A DNA stretch of 64,000 nt from Blastobasis lacticolella (GCA_905147135.1 LR990055.1:3535001-3599000), one strand, 5' to 3'. Positions 23,291 through 36,606 are shown, numbered from the stretch's first letter. Notes: generated by a model from the sequence alone, not told the origin. Numbers and translations are program-made.

Positions 23291-24834
23291 TAGTCGAACT
23301 CCAGCACCGCAACAAGCTTACCACTCGCTAGGTGTTCCTAGTGAGGTTAACCGCTGGGGACCCTGAGGCTGGTTAAATAGTTTCGGAAGCCGATTGCTGG
23401 TTTATTGTTATTGTATGACTCTGACTGAACCTTGTATGAAGATGACAACGTAGTGTACTTCGTGAATAGTCATGCCGCATCAGGAATGGACAGCATAGTC
23501 CTGACATCTGTCAATATTTTAGTTTAATTTAAACTTGAAAGCAGGCGGGGACCAATTCTAAATTTCTATAAATGTTAAGTATCTGTGTCCATCTAGGTAT
23601 GAAAATGGGGCCCCGAGTGCGTTCAAATTTAAATTAAACTAATATTTGCACTAGGTGTATACACCCATTTACTTCAACATTCGGCTTGTTTTTAATGTAT
23701 TAGTTTTTCAATAGCAGTCGGTGTTTTAAGTTTTTGAACTATTTCTTTTTGCAGTTTTTGTTACATCTCGTTGTAGTGACCGGTAGAGTCGAACATATAT
23801 CGTAAAATGCTACTAATGTCATAGTGGGAGACCACCAATGACTTCCGTACACTCCGCAGTCCTTTCTCACTGTAGTTTCTCAACGTAGTGACATGAACCT
23901 TCTGCGTTCTGCATTTTTGTTACATAAACCCTAAGTGCAGGAATTGTCGATGTTATGAGCGATAGTAACCGCTTCTATCAGATGGGCTGCCTATTCGTTT
24001 GTCACTGACTAGAAACAAAATTCTGTTCTAAGCTCGATTTCCTGTGTATCGTAATTAGGTACATGAAAATAAATTAGATGTTACGGACCACTTTCCATTA
24101 AAAGTGAACAGAGATTCCTACCGCATTTGTGTATGATTTATTGTATTTGTACCTACTTTGTTTTAGTTTAGCATTGAAGTGTTCCAAAATTACCTAAAAT
24201 GTAAACGCTCATGGATTTTTGTCATGTCAAAATAAATCATGTCTATGTCTAGATGTGTGTTTTACGCGTAGCCAAAATACCGTGTCTAGCGATGATTTGA
24301 AACTAAACGGGTTGGGGCGCTACGTTATTGATCTTCGCCCCAATCCTATTTCGATAATTAAATTACTCGGCTACAGGTTGCAAATAACGCTACATATTCA
24401 TCAGGAGCGAAAAGAAAGTGGAACATCGTCAGTGAAAGATAAGATAGATAGATAAACACTTTATCGTATCAGTAATTTACAACAATAAATAATATATATG
24501 AGCAAAGGCGGCCTAATCGCTGTAAGCGTTCTCTTCCATGCAACCTTAACAGAAATTGAGACAGAAATTTTACAGCAGGGTATTACAACAATATTTTACA
24601 ACAGGTTGAGCCATGGGATAAAAAAGAAATTCGTTGTGCTTTTCATCTAAACATCAACAAACAGCCAGAAACATGATCAGAGGACCATAATCATACTTAT
24701 AGGTATACTAAAATTAAGTGTATAAATATTTTGCTAAAAATACTTATGAAGCTTCGATTTAAAACTAGTCAAGGGCTCAGACTGACGAATCTCCTGTAAC
24801 TGTGCTACTTAGTTTTTCTCCTACATCTTAGTAC

Positions 24835-24925
24835 TTTCCATCAGGTGGCCCGCTTGCCTGTTTGTCTGCCGTATAACATAAAAGAATGCCTGTTTGTCTG
24901 TCGTATAACATAAAAAAGACAAACG
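24835..24925 (+). repeat. Dispersed repeat 3' end, internally duplicated
   Basis: TTTCCATCAGGTGGCCCGCT is followed by two tandem copies of TGCCTGTTTGTCTGCCGTAT-like sequence, each ending in ACATAAAA. Confidence 0.6.
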
Positions 24926-25579
24926 ATATAGTTAAGTAGCTTCAGCCCGAGACGATGCGACGTCGCTGCACGCGTATTACTTGTCATTGTCATCATCATC
25001 ATCCTAGTGGCCAATACCGCCCGGCTCCTGTCAGGGCCCGCGTTCATGCCCTTTCTTTTCCACTTCGCCCGGTCTTCGGCATCTTAAGTCATAAACCGCG
25101 GGCCTCGCATCCGAATTCTCAAAAGCGTATCGGTTTCTAACTGACCATTAATTTTCCATACAATTTTCAAGGGCGTACGTATCTATTACAACATGTCCAA
25201 GTCTCATTGCCCTTCGAGTGGGAAATTCCAAAAATCCTTTGTTTGCTCACTTCTTATAATCTCATCTAAATTCTTTATTTACCAAAGTAAGTCCAGAGTG
25301 TGACGTAATCGTGATACCAACTTGCGGTTATATACGCAACGTTTGTTGGATCCACATTGGATCGTAAAGAGCATGATGGAATCCACAATAATATTATAGG
25401 AATTATATTGTGGTGGCTCGATTGCATGTTTGTCTGCCGTATGACATAAAAAAGGGATACGGGATTCTCTGGAACTGTATTTGTTAAATACTTATTCAGC
25501 CCTGTATTTTTTATAATTTTTTGGTAATTGATCTTTTCGTTTTTATTGAAGACACAGTTAACGCTGTATTGAGACGCCC

Positions 25580-25815
25580 GAGCATGTTTCCCATATAAAC
25601 TTAGGGGATAACCCTATGGGATTCCCCTACTGATTTATTATTATAGATCAAAAGTAGCCTATATCATTCCCCAGGTCACCGTCTACCTCCGTTCCAAGTT
25701 TTATCCAAATCTGTTTAGCGGTTTGGGCGTGAAAACTTAACGCACAAACTGACTCGTAATGGTTTGTGTCGAAACTTTTTCATGTAATTATTCTTGTGTG
25801 AGCAATAAAGAATTA
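25580..25815 (+). repeat. Non-LTR retrotransposon 3' UTR
   Basis: It contains AAAAGTAGCCTATATCATTC, CTCCGTTCCAAGTTTTATCC and TGTGTGAGCAATAAAGAATT, typical of the 3' regions of insect RTE-type elements. No coding part remains. Confidence 0.5.
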
Positions 25816-27036
25816 ATCGATCTATTAATCAGATCGAGCTGCTTTCTACTACTAGTTAGGATTGTTAGTCCTATACCTACATCTTGTTTATTTTATTTGA
25901 ACCCCGTGACTCACTGAGCAAGCCACATGTGACTCACAGTTGTCTCTGAGGTCGCTCGCTTCCTGCATGACCGTGTTATTGTAAACAACGATGTGTACCT
26001 TATTTATATTAATAAAAGACACAATTTGTTACTATAGGAACATTTGTAGCGGTAGTACTAAATTAAATATCCGCTAAATACTTAGAGGTATTACGTGGTA
26101 CAATATGGGTGTGGGTCATGAGAAGCGATTGAATAATGCGTCGAGCCAACAGCTTACGAGGCGAGGATGAGGACCGAAGAACGGGCGAAGTGGAGGAGAA
26201 AGAGAATATAATATAAATAAAATATTGTAAAAGTTACATAGTCACAATATAAGACTGTGAGGTTGGGGTCTAAACTTTTATTTATTTATTAGTATTTATT
26301 TAACTATTTATTGCACACAATAAAGAAATACAGAGATATAACATAGATATAACTGACACAACAGTCACCAACAGTCTGACTTTCGTCTGTATATTAGGTC
26401 TCCACGGGCCCTAGTTTTAATACAGGCCCTATTCACAAGAGCGCTCGCTTGCGCTACCTATCTCTTTCACACTCTTAGTAAGTTAGTTGCTATAAAAAGA
26501 AAAGACAACTATTAGAAGGCTAGTGCTCGCGTGGCTCTCGCAAGAACAGGGCCCCAGGTCCCAACCTCAAGGAATAGAATAATCTAACTACCTAATGAAA
26601 CATGGGTTGGCCGTTTGGATGACGATGAATATGGATACAGTCATCACAACAGAATTTTGCCGTCTTATAGTTGATACATAGAATAGGCATGTACGAATAA
26701 AACATATGCTACAATGTAACTCGATTTTATATAATAAGCAGGAAACCGAAGCGTGGTTTGTTGAACGTATCTGGATAAGCTTGGCGACATAGCATTATTC
26801 AATTGTGTTTAAATACAGCATTGTATTCATTCCATAAGAAGAAAGACCCGAATTATTTTTTCAACACACACCAAAATACAATAAGGTAATTGACACCAAG
26901 TCGTATCAACAACCTTATATGAACTGCCAAAACACAAAAAAGTGTACGTCATTTGATACAATACATGTCACTCTCAAAGTACATATCATTAAGATTTAAA
27001 ATTTTACATGACTCGTACACAATAGAACACTTCGTC

Positions 27037-27335
27037 ATCACAGCCCATAATAGGCCCATGGGCGTCGGGGGGGGGGGCACCCCAGGATATACAAAACTTC
27101 ATACGAACATAATTTAAATTAAATACAACCCAGGAATTCTCAGGGGCCAGGCCCCCCTGGAAAATAGATACGCTAATGAATAGGCCACAGCAGGATAGGT
27201 CCCTAAGGGTCCTCTCCCACAAAACCGGAGGTTATTGCCATAATCTCCACGCTTGGCAGGCGGATTGGAGATTGCAGTGCCATAATTATAACAATGGAAA
27301 AAGCTGCTATCCATTTTCCAGCCTACGGAGGATTT
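27037..27335 (+). repeat. Mosaic of family C and a CCCCTGGAAAATAG repeat
   Basis: Family C sequence starts at GTCATCACAGCCCATAATAG. It is interrupted by a block containing a 13-G run and CAGGGGCCAGGCCCCCCTGG. It resumes near CCCTAAGGGTCCTCTCCCAC and ends at TTTTCCAGCCTACGGAGG. The same intruding block sits inside the SINE at 60720-61112. Confidence 0.6.
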
Positions 27336-27926
27336 CATTACAAGGAATTAAGAATATCATTTCTGTGCATATCGCCTCCGTAATTACAATTGCCACTGCA
27401 GTGTTCCAGAAAGTTTCGGTTGTTTGCGGATGCCGCATCGCCCGCATCCGAGACATTCTGTTCAGACAGTGTCACCTTGACCGCACATGTTTACGTCGGG
27501 AAGGCAAGTGAGGTTGCAACACGGACGAATGCAACCACGGTGCAGTACCTATCTATATGCACCTAGGTATGTACAGCTGATGCGGCCTCGACGCGTCACC
27601 TTACGGCAAGCTTGTCATTAATGCTTATGATGGTCATCAACAGAGTTGATGTTGCGAGTTCGCAATTTCTAATTTTAGTAACGAATTATAGGTAGAAGTG
27701 TAGCCGCTTCAAACCTCTTAAATTACAATTTTGTGCTAGTGAAGCAAAGGGAACCAAAATGGAGTTTTGCAGTCAGCATTGAAAAACGGTGTGACCACCA
27801 GTCACAGCGCTGGTTTTCAGGTACGAACATAGTTTCCAGCAGGTGGCATGGCATATCCGTCTTATTACTGAGTGATAATATTGAATTGTACAAGGTTTTT
27901 ATACGGACTCGGAAATACGTGGGTGA

Positions 27927-28012
27927 TGCCCCTGATATTGCAAACGTCCATAGCCAGCAGTGACTGCTTACCATCAGGCAGGCCGTTAGCTTGTTTGCCA
28001 CCTTAGGGTATA
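27927..28012 (-). repeat. Dispersed element (family D), fragment
   Basis: The reverse complement reads GGTAAGCAGTCACTGCTGGC, then CAGGGGCATCACCCACGTAT. Confidence 0.6.
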
Positions 28013-28019
28013 AAATAAA

Positions 28020-30600
28020 ACCTCACTACACCAGCCAAGTATCGTTGGAATGCAATCCGCAAAATCACAACAAAATGACGCCATAATAAGTAATTACAAA
28101 AACAAAGCCACACAACAGACGAGAACATTCGAAGAACTGTCGGAACAAAAAACGACACCCGACTGTTCAACTCTGATATTAGCATTCTGTTCTCAGAGAT
28201 AACTTTTGCTTTGTATCGTATCGCCAAAAATATTTATGAGAATACCTCACATGCCAACTTTTTGGCTTATTAGTTATTACGCCCGGGGTCCCGAAAGACT
28301 TGTTTAGGTTTGTTCCCCGAATTGCTTTGAAAATATTTCGTGCGCATGTTCGGCTCGAATGCCTGTCGAGAATTATTTTTAACTGCTCGTTCACGATACA
28401 AAAGAAAAGATTTTAAACTGGTTAAGGCGAAGTACAATTTGTTAATGTAATAAAAACATAGTAAAAACACAGGATGAACAGAAATGTCTACTAAGTTCCC
28501 TAACATTCTCTATAATAGGTATATTTAACACATTTTACAAGTTTTATATTTTCTTTTTACAATAGTTACAAAACATCGTATACCCCACCTGATAGAAAGC
28601 GGTAGGTACCTGTCGTTGATAATATCTGTATTCATGCCGTTTAGAAATTTCTATCATGGTCTATCTATAAGATAGACAGGCTATAAACGCAATTGCTCAC
28701 TCATTCATATTGATCATACTTAACTTCTCCAAGTCTAGATATAGATTAACTCCCCAATGAAATCTCCATTTAGAATATCACACATAGCACTCGTGTCGAG
28801 TTTGTGACGTATCCAATACGTAGATAGAATTCTCTAAAAATAATTCTATGACTTCATCGCCTCTTCAAATGGCAATTAGAACTTGATTCACTATAATTAA
28901 CAAAGCGTAGTAAACAAAGAAAAATGCATGAATTTACGATTACGTGTTACCTGCCTATATTAATCTAAACATGAATTCGCGTGTAAATCAAGCATTGCCA
29001 GCTTTGAGTGGCCTCAACTGGAACCTGTTACAGATTTATAATGCAGGTACTCGTTGCCGATGTAACTAGTTTCAAATTCGATTCTTTATTTGCGTTCAAT
29101 ATGGTACAAACATTTCAGGTCTTATAGTAACTTTGATTCACATATTTAGTCATACAGGAAGCGACATGCAAATATATTGTATGCTTGTTATACAAAACAA
29201 ATTCCAGGTACACGTACAAGATAAATTCTAAATATAATGAAATCTTATGTTCAAAAAATTATTAATCTGAAAATACATGCTTCATCAAACAGTTGTATCA
29301 ACTTGCATTCTATGGAAGAGCGGGGCTTCCTGCTACAGGCATTTTATACTTAAAAGGAAGATCCCAACCACTGTTGTATCTAATTTAGCATGTTTAGGAA
29401 ATAAATAAAGTTTAAAGTTTACAAAATATACAAAGAAAAGTTAAGGTGGAACAATGTGGTCTCTGCCTATTCCTACGGTAAAAACATAACTGTTTCTAAA
29501 TCGACGATAAAAATTAAGGTGGCAATAATAGAGATGACGAATGGTAACGACGAATTACAAAATTAAATATGTTTTAATAAAACTCATCATCATCCCCGCC
29601 TGCCCTTATCCCTCTAGGTGGGGTCAGCACAACCTGTCCCTTGGAGTCATGCTGACAAAAGTTTTATTTCGTTGTTTATGATGTCCTTGGGAATGCTGTT
29701 AAGATCGCAGTGATTAAGGCTAGTTTCTCCATACAAACGTAGTTTGATCATATTTTTAATATTACCAATCAAATATTATCAAAGGCAATAAAATTTTGTA
29801 TAAGTACGTGATCTAGAGACTAATATCTATGCTTGTGGTTTGTCAGATTTTCGTTAAAATAAATGATTTCAACGTTACACAAGATTTAAAATTTGTACGG
29901 AAATCTTAAATACCGTGTAACTTTCAAACGATATAGGCATTTGAACGAAAATCTGAAAGGTCAGTTTTGAGGTTATCCTCTACAATCAACATAATCTAAA
30001 CCAGATGAGAGCGTATTTGTTGATGTTACCGCACTCCTTTCATGCTACTTGTTAAAAATATCCGCACGTAGGCCACCATTTCTCGAAAAAGTACAACATT
30101 ATATAGGCACAGGTTTATTTAAGGCGTCCGACGGTCTATTTAGGACTAACACGATCAGAATATACTCTGTATGTTTTATATTTTCCATGTTTATAGGTTG
30201 GGTGGACCTTAAAATATCGCCATATTTAAAAAAGGGTTAAAGTAAAGGGTGGTTGTGGGGTTGGCGAAACGCTGGTCTACTGATATTACAGGTACTACTG
30301 ATATACATACGTCCATATGCAACGGTGCCTGCTTACCACCATTAGTCGACCTTAAGTTAGGAGGCAATGCACCAGACTGATTAGCGGTCATTATCGTAGC
30401 TTGAACAGTGAACACAGGTATACCAAATGTTGCCACGTCAGCCTGAGCTCGATTGGGGTCACTGAGCTCCACTAGTGAGTTACCTCACTAGGCTAACGAG
30501 GAGAGGTGAGCGAGGCTTTTATGTTACTGTCGGCAGGTATAGGAAGCGACCACTGTGACACCTTTCCGAGGCGGTTAAAACTGAATCAATATTTACCACA
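28020..30600. other. AT-rich non-coding stretch in the NPC1-like intron
   Basis: There is no family copy I can name except weak LINE-like tails (AAATAAATAAAG at about 29400) and a diverged family D-like patch near 30245-30345. Open frames here are short and lack codon-like structure. Confidence 0.4.
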
Positions 30601-30611
30601 TTATTTTTACA

Positions 30612-30800
30612 CCACCAACGTGGCAAACAAGCTTACGGCCCGCCTGATGATCAGCAGTCACCGCAGCCTACGGACGTTTGCAATACCAGCGGCATCACCC
30701 ACGCGTTGCCGACCCCGTAAAAACATTTTCATCCCTTTCTTGAAGAACTCCATGTTGTACTCTCCAGGGAAAACCTCTCCAGGTAGTTCATTTCTGCGTG
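30612..30800 (+). repeat. Dispersed element (family D)
   Basis: It runs from CCACCAACGTGGCAAACAAG through CAGTCACCGCAGCCTACGG to CTCTCCAGGGAAAACCTC. It is nearly identical to 45920-46100. Confidence 0.75.
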
Positions 30801-30892
30801 TAAAGCGTAAACTAGCCTTTGTCTGGCTTCAACTGAGATTCAAAGTAGCCTATGTCACATTGCGGCCTGTAAACTGTCTCTTATAGTTTTTT

Positions 30893-31215
30893 TTATTAAG
30901 CAGTGTGTGGACTGACGACCTGAAAAAGATAGCAGGTACTAGCTGGATGCGTAAGGCACAGGACCAGCCTTGAAAATGAAAATGAAAATGAAAAAGTATT
31001 TATTGAATTAGGATTACGTTAATTAATCTCTTTTCAAAAGTCAAAAATCTAACGGAAAACAAAGGGAAGTTAAGCGAGCTCATCCAGGTAGGGGGCGACG
31101 CATGCAGACCGATCAGCGCGTACGAGGGCTTACTCCGGCGAGACACCGTTGTGGAGATCTCTGGGTGAGGCCTATGCCCAGCAGTGGGCAGCTTTCGGCT
31201 GATATCATGAGCGTG
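30893..31215 (+). pseudogene. Broken endonuclease/reverse transcriptase C-terminus (non-LTR), interrupted
   Basis: The first piece (30908-30972) reads TDDLKKIAGTSWMRKAQDQP. A GAAAAT simple repeat (30971-30995) and about 95 bp of other repeat intervene. The second piece (about 31090-31215) continues toward LWRDLGEAYAQQW-like sequence in shifted frames. It matches the intact reading at 61391-61760. Confidence 0.65.
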
Positions 31216-31942
31216 TGCAGTACACGGACAGACGGCATACCAGATGAAATGTTTGCCGAAACCACTTTTGCGCTTTACTTATAATGTTAGGACGAAAGTA
31301 GCTGTGGACTCTAAAATTCCGTCTTACATTCCAAGAAGTTAAAATAAAAAGCAATTTATTTTGTTCGTTATCCGGTATTTGGGTAGACGCGGTGGATGAC
31401 CTCCAAGCAATTACTCGAAGTGCCACCATTTACCTATATTCAATATCGTGATGTCGTGCATAAATAATGAAAACACACTCGTATTATTTGTAATTGACAT
31501 TATTTTAATCTTTTTATTGTGAATTGAATAACTGTACCTACTCATATGGAATAGTTACTTCTGAAATAAAATATTCGATTATTTCATTTTATGTAGATAC
31601 TCATATTCGAGCGAGATTAATCTTCATTTTTCCTGAATCCCAATTTTTTTTTTTTATTACTTTTAATTTTTTTTATTTGCTTCGTGTCGTGTCTGTCTTA
31701 TAGCCTTGTAGCAATAAATATTCTTATTACTAATTCATATTCAATCCAAACTTTAATTAGGAAAGGGGCTTGAGCAAATGTCTCCCGTCGTAATGACTAC
31801 AGCTGCATCAGCTACCACAACAAGTAGGTGTCTATCTCAAAGTAAGTCAATCGATCGCAAATTCGCAACCCAATGGCGTTGCGTTGCTACGACGCGTCGC
31901 CTTGGAGACGTTGATTATGGTGATCGAAACACGTTATCATTC

Positions 31943-32132
31943 TGCGCACGCGCAGACAATGGCGGCGAATGACAAATCCACAGACGTCACAATAACAGTT
32001 CATAATAATCCAAGTGGTAGACTTGAGCCTTTACATTTGTGGTGATTGACATAATCTTCACGCTATTTCACTTCACACACAAAGAGACATTTGCGAAAAG
32101 CACATTTTGCGAAAGAGACATTATGAGAAAGG
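31943..32132 (+). repeat. 190-bp direct duplication, copy 1
   Basis: It begins TGCGCACGCGCAGACAATGG and ends GACATTATGAGAAAGG. Copy 2 at 32281-32470 differs at only about two positions that I can see. Confidence 0.9.
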
Positions 32133-32280
32133 CAGAGTAATGTGGCACCAACCTTATTCATTGACGACTAATGTGATGGAAGCAGACCATCTTTTACAAG
32201 AATAATAGACAACACCATTTTCTGTCGAGTGTTTAACACTGCCTTCTCAATCTCCAACCCGTCTGTCAAGTGATATAATA
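32133..32280. repeat. Spacer block of the duplication, diverged family C
   Basis: It starts CAGAGTAATGTGGCACCAAC and contains GACGACTAATGTGATGGAAG. A second copy is at 33006-33150. It resembles a worn family C element. Confidence 0.75.
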
Positions 32281-32470
32281 TGCGCACGCGCAGACAATGG
32301 CGGCGAATGACAAATCCACAGACGTCACAATAACAGTTCATAATAATCCAAGTGGTAGACTTGAGCCTTTACATTTGTGGAGATTGACATAATCTTCACG
32401 CTATTTCACTTCACACACAAAGGGACATTTGCGAAAAGCACATTTTGCGAAAGAGACATTATGAGAAAGG
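32281..32470 (+). repeat. 190-bp direct duplication, copy 2
   Basis: The same start and end as copy 1. It is followed by further GGGACATT(A/C)TGnGA motifs to about 32520, a degenerate short tandem array. Confidence 0.9.
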
Positions 32471-33005
32471 ATCCTTTTTCTACCAAGGGACATTCTGAGA
32501 AAGGGACATTATGCGACGAATGGTTGGCTGGCGGAAGTAGCATTAAGTAAATATGAAATCGCTTTCCGTCCCACTAGAAGACCTGACCCTCCCACTAGAA
32601 GACGTCAACACACATCGGTTGGCTTGGTTTGAACTGGAGATAACGGGGCGAAATTTTTTAATGTGTTTTTATTACAAATGTATTATATTGGCGAAAATTT
32701 AATTAAGGACTGGCAACATTTTGAATGTTATTTTCATACATAATATTTTGGCAAAAAAATTGAGGATTGGCGAAATTCTGAAATTGCTATCTGGCAACCC
32801 TGCGCACTTGGGCAACGGATTACATTCTGGGCTCTACAAAGATATGCGGTTGGTGTATTATATGATGCGTTAAGCGTAAGCGTAATGGACGCTTGATACG
32901 TGCTCCCCAGAAGGACACTCCAAGAACGCAGCCCCACTTTTTATTACCACACAACCAAAACATACGAGTATCGATCGATCTAATACGAAAAACCGTGTGG
33001 TGACC

Positions 33006-33150
33006 GGCAGAGTAATGTGGCACCAACCTAATTCATTGACGACTAATGTCATGGAAGCAGACCATCTTTTACAAGAAAAATAGACAACACCATTTTCTGT
33101 CGAGTGTTAAACACTGCATTCTCAATCTCCTGTCTAACAAGTGATATAAT
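33006..33150. repeat. Second copy of the duplication spacer block
   Basis: It matches 32133-32280 with scattered substitutions, ending CAAGTGATATAAT. Confidence 0.8.
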
Positions 33151-36100
33151 TAAGTGGAGTAGAGATAATACAGCATCGGGCATCACCAACTCCGTTTGGT
33201 CGGGTAGAGTAACGGTTTGCGAAAGGCTGCATGTAGGTCAGTGTTTTGCCGCTCCATGTCTAGGTACTCAGACTTACTATTGTTGATATTGTTCAATGGA
33301 AAGACCGACTCGATTTTACGGGTGCGAAACAATGATTGATCACTAGTACCCTCTAGCGTCTATTTTTACCTGTATCTCGCGATTTCAGATACTAATGAAA
33401 ACTAATTTTGATTTGATTTACACTGAACAGAAACGAGTTGGAGGATTCCGACTGAATGGGTCAGCCATTAGTCACTGCTTGCCAATTTCACTGGACTTCA
33501 CCCAGTATAAATAGGGCCGAAGAGGCTTCATCATAATAGAAATCATCATCTCAACCTACGCATAGTAGAGTGCTCACGGAGTTTCTATATAATAGTGTGC
33601 ATGTATTACACTAACATATAAAACCTAAGGACGATATTCTCTAACTGATAGTGAAAAGCGCATCAAATCCGTTGCGGTTTAGGAGTTAGTTATACTGACT
33701 GACGCGAAAAACTGAATTGCCATACAAATTTTAAATCCCGTTCAACTTTGAAACAAAATATTTTATCAAATATCTAACAAACTGAAAAAAGCATAGATAT
33801 TTGTTTCTGGATAACCTTTACAAAATTTAATTGGGTTTGATAGCGTAATATTAAAAATATGATCAAACGACGTTTGTATGGAGCGCGCTTGAGAAACACT
33901 CCTCTTAAAGTAGTAACGTAGAGATGGAGTGTAACTATATTGTCATCAGCCCGTCCTAATGCTCTGTCCACGAGATAAGATCAAACTAATGAAGACAAGA
34001 TAAAGATTAAAATTCGCTGCCATTTTCGCCGCGTCTCCAATGGGCGAAGTTTCTATTTTTGGAGGGAATTCGACGCGGGAATCGCTCACCCAATGATTTA
34101 CGATCTCCCAGCGAAAGTCCGTAAATAAAGGGGCCTCAGATTTCTTTGGATGTTGATTAATTTAAAGTCTTTGAAGATTTTTTAGACAATTTATAGTAAT
34201 AAACAAGATGGCCACCTGATAGGAAGTGGTAACTGTGATGACTTCTGGTGGTTGCTATAATGACTCCTATACTTACTAAAAAAGATAAAGAACCGCAAGT
34301 GCGTTGTTATTGTGATTCGTTCGTATTATGAGCTACTTACTAAGAAAAAGCATAACCATAGGTGTATATTGTTTTGATAGTCGAATTTCGAGGCCGAAGA
34401 TTGTCCTCAAAATTGCCTGCGAATATGCTGGCCACACTGTGTTAATCGTTTCAATTATTAAAATATTCACTTTAATAAAAGACAAGAAGTAAAAGAAGAG
34501 TTGACATAATAACAACAAGATTAACAAGTTATCTTGACTCGACTAGTACAATGATTCGTATTTATATACCTGTTCTGCAATCTGCATGGGCTATAGGTGG
34601 CATTGAAAACAATTTTTTAATAATAAAATGTTACATCGTAAAATGTAAGTAAGTACCTACAGTAAATTTATAATATTTCAGTACTGGCTTTTACATAACA
34701 TTTGAATATGAAATACATAAAATATAGTTGTCCTAAACGCTTCTACTGTATTGCTGAAGATTTTGTAGCATTTTTCCGAATTCTCTTAAAATAAAGGCAA
34801 GTAGCTACTGAATGTAGGCCATAAAGTCTCCAATTCATTTCATCAACACAACATACAAACTCATACAAACTTTTATCTACAATTCAACTTCAAAATTAAG
34901 AGGAGACACCACTTTTGGCACATATTCAAATATGCTATTTGTCATAACAATAATTGAAAGCCCATTAAAGTGGAAGGTATGTTTAAGCAATGTATGGTAC
35001 AAAGAGACCCCTATGGCAAACTCAATTCCATATCAATTGAAGCCCCAGATGTTTTATTGGCATTAACTAGGCTTAAATGTCCGATAACGCTGGTCCACCA
35101 TTCATTTTGATTGACAAGTATTGCTACAAGGCATACTTTATTATTAACTAATGTCCAGTAGCAATGACTTGTTACTTTTGTACTGCAATCTTATTGTAAC
35201 ATAATTGACAATTTATCTCTTGGAGAACTGTCATTTCATTATATCTATATTGTAGAAGAATAATAAAATATTAGGATCGAAGTACCATGATAAGAGATTG
35301 AAGAGAGAATATCTGAGATTACTATAAATATTACTCATTTATATAACAATGTAACTCCATGATAAACAAACTGTAACTTATTGTTGGTTTTCTTTGACAA
35401 AGTAGGAGTGATAAATAGATCAAAGTCAACATCAAAACGATACAGTTAACTGTACTATAACTAAAGAGACATGAGCATATAGGGGGCTCAATGTCTCTTA
35501 GAAATATCAAGGAATTTCTGTTCCCAAAACTGCTTTTTTAATGAGTTCCAAATTCCATTTTCAGTTTGTTGGCAAAAACTATAAGTAGAACTATTGGGCC
35601 AAGTGTATAGGTGGAAATTGGTTGTTGGTGTGTTGTTGATGGTGGTGTCGTGGAGAACATAGATTGCACAGATACTTACACCTAATATTACTAAGATCTG
35701 ATAGAGTTGAAATTGCCTTAATAATATTGCAATATACTTTGTAGTTGAACACTAAAATAGCAATTGATACCTATACAGGTATTTGAGAATATAATTTGTA
35801 TAAACATACTTTTTTTTTTGGCCACGGCCAGCGGGCCACCTGATGGAAAGTGGTAACCACTGCCTATAGACAAATGTATGGTTTTCCCAGGTGAGTACAA
35901 CATGGCTAGTTCTTCAAGAAAGGAATGAAAAGATTTTGACAGCTTTAGCAAAACAGGAGTTGTATTCCAAATGTACATATGCTGCAGAAATCCTGGGCCA
36001 TAATCTTGTTTACTATCCCAGTAAGGATCATAACATTTCATGATTTCTATCCAACATAGTTGCTAATTCAACAGATTTTATGTATTACCATAATAATTAA

Positions 36101-36256
36101 AGGAGAGTCTAAATTCAACACTGCCAAGATCAGCTAGACAGACTTAAATTTTCGTGGCCTACGAATTGATCTAAATCTTTATTAGGATTTATTATGACCA
36201 AAAAAGTATACATTTTATGGAGACTGGAGAGTTTGTTATTTGGCCTACCTACGTAA
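33151..36256. other. AT-rich non-coding stretch in the NPC1-like intron
   Basis: Nothing coding is recognisable here. The 107-codon minus-strand frame at 35718-36041 overlaps a dispersed repeat and is not a gene. The 33.3-35.8 kb part has few recognisable repeats, unlike its surroundings, so intronic regulatory sequence is possible but unsupported. Confidence 0.35.
35812..35960 (-). repeat. Rearranged family D element
   Basis: The reverse strand contains TTCCTTTCTTGAAGAACTAG and GTTGTACTCACCTGGGAAAA, like family D, fused to a CCACTTTCCATCAGGTGGCC end on the other side. Confidence 0.55.
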
Positions 36257-36522
36257 TTAGCCAAATAGGCCGACATGTCGTATTACGAATATGAATTGCA
36301 GCTTAAATACTAGTATTTTACCCAAACCATTAGATGGCTGTGGCCAAAATGAAAGTGGGTAACATACATAGCATAGCAAGTAATAGTAGGTAGGTAAAAC
36401 AAGGCAAGTTGTACCCGGTTCGGAAAATGCGTAATCACTGCAAACAATCCAGCAGTAATAAATATCTTCCATGAGCGTTATTAGTGCGGAACAATGTAAG
36501 CTATTCATACTAAAACACTTAC

Positions 36523-36606
36523 GTGTTCCACAAGATGAATCAAAGCCAGGCCTCCGAGCAAGGCAGACAGCAATCGGTGTAAACATCTTGCACGGTCACC
36601 AGTCAT
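36523..36606 (-). CDS. NPC1: NPC1-like sterol transporter, first coding exon (signal peptide)
   Basis: This 28-codon exon starts at the ATG at 36606-36604 and ends at a CAC codon followed by a consensus GTAAGT donor. It encodes a basic N-terminus (MTGDRARCLHR) and then a hydrophobic core (LLSALLGGLALIHLV), the form of a secretory signal peptide. It ends in phase 0. The next minus-strand exon I recognise (13811-13927) begins in phase 0 and carries the first mature residues of Niemann-Pick C1, a multi-pass lysosomal or midgut membrane protein that moves sterol. Joining the two is therefore inference from phase, strand and domain order. The intron would be 22,595 bp. A competing ATG at 36586, in another frame, opens a longer ORF, but that frame has no signal peptide. 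The start lies about 1.6 kb from the divergent GPANK1-like gene. Confidence 0.55.

Larger units (their letters stand above)
13928..36522 (-). other. Inferred first intron of the NPC1-like gene
   Basis: This stretch of about 22.6 kb lies between two phase-0 exons on the minus strand. It has no ORF with recognisable host-gene content on either strand. It does hold SINE, LINE and MITE remnants, listed separately, and a recent 190-bp duplication. The boundaries are GTAAGT at the high-coordinate end and CAG at the low-coordinate end. The assignment depends on the exon 1 call. Confidence 0.5.

Noticed and set aside
35718..36041. 107-codon minus-strand ORF
   Set aside because: It is built from a family D-like repeat and a CAGGTGGCCC repeat end.
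36257..36586. 109-codon minus-strand ORF starting MFTPIAVCLARRPGFDSSCG
   Set aside because: It overlaps the NPC1-like signal-peptide exon in another frame and runs into its intron.
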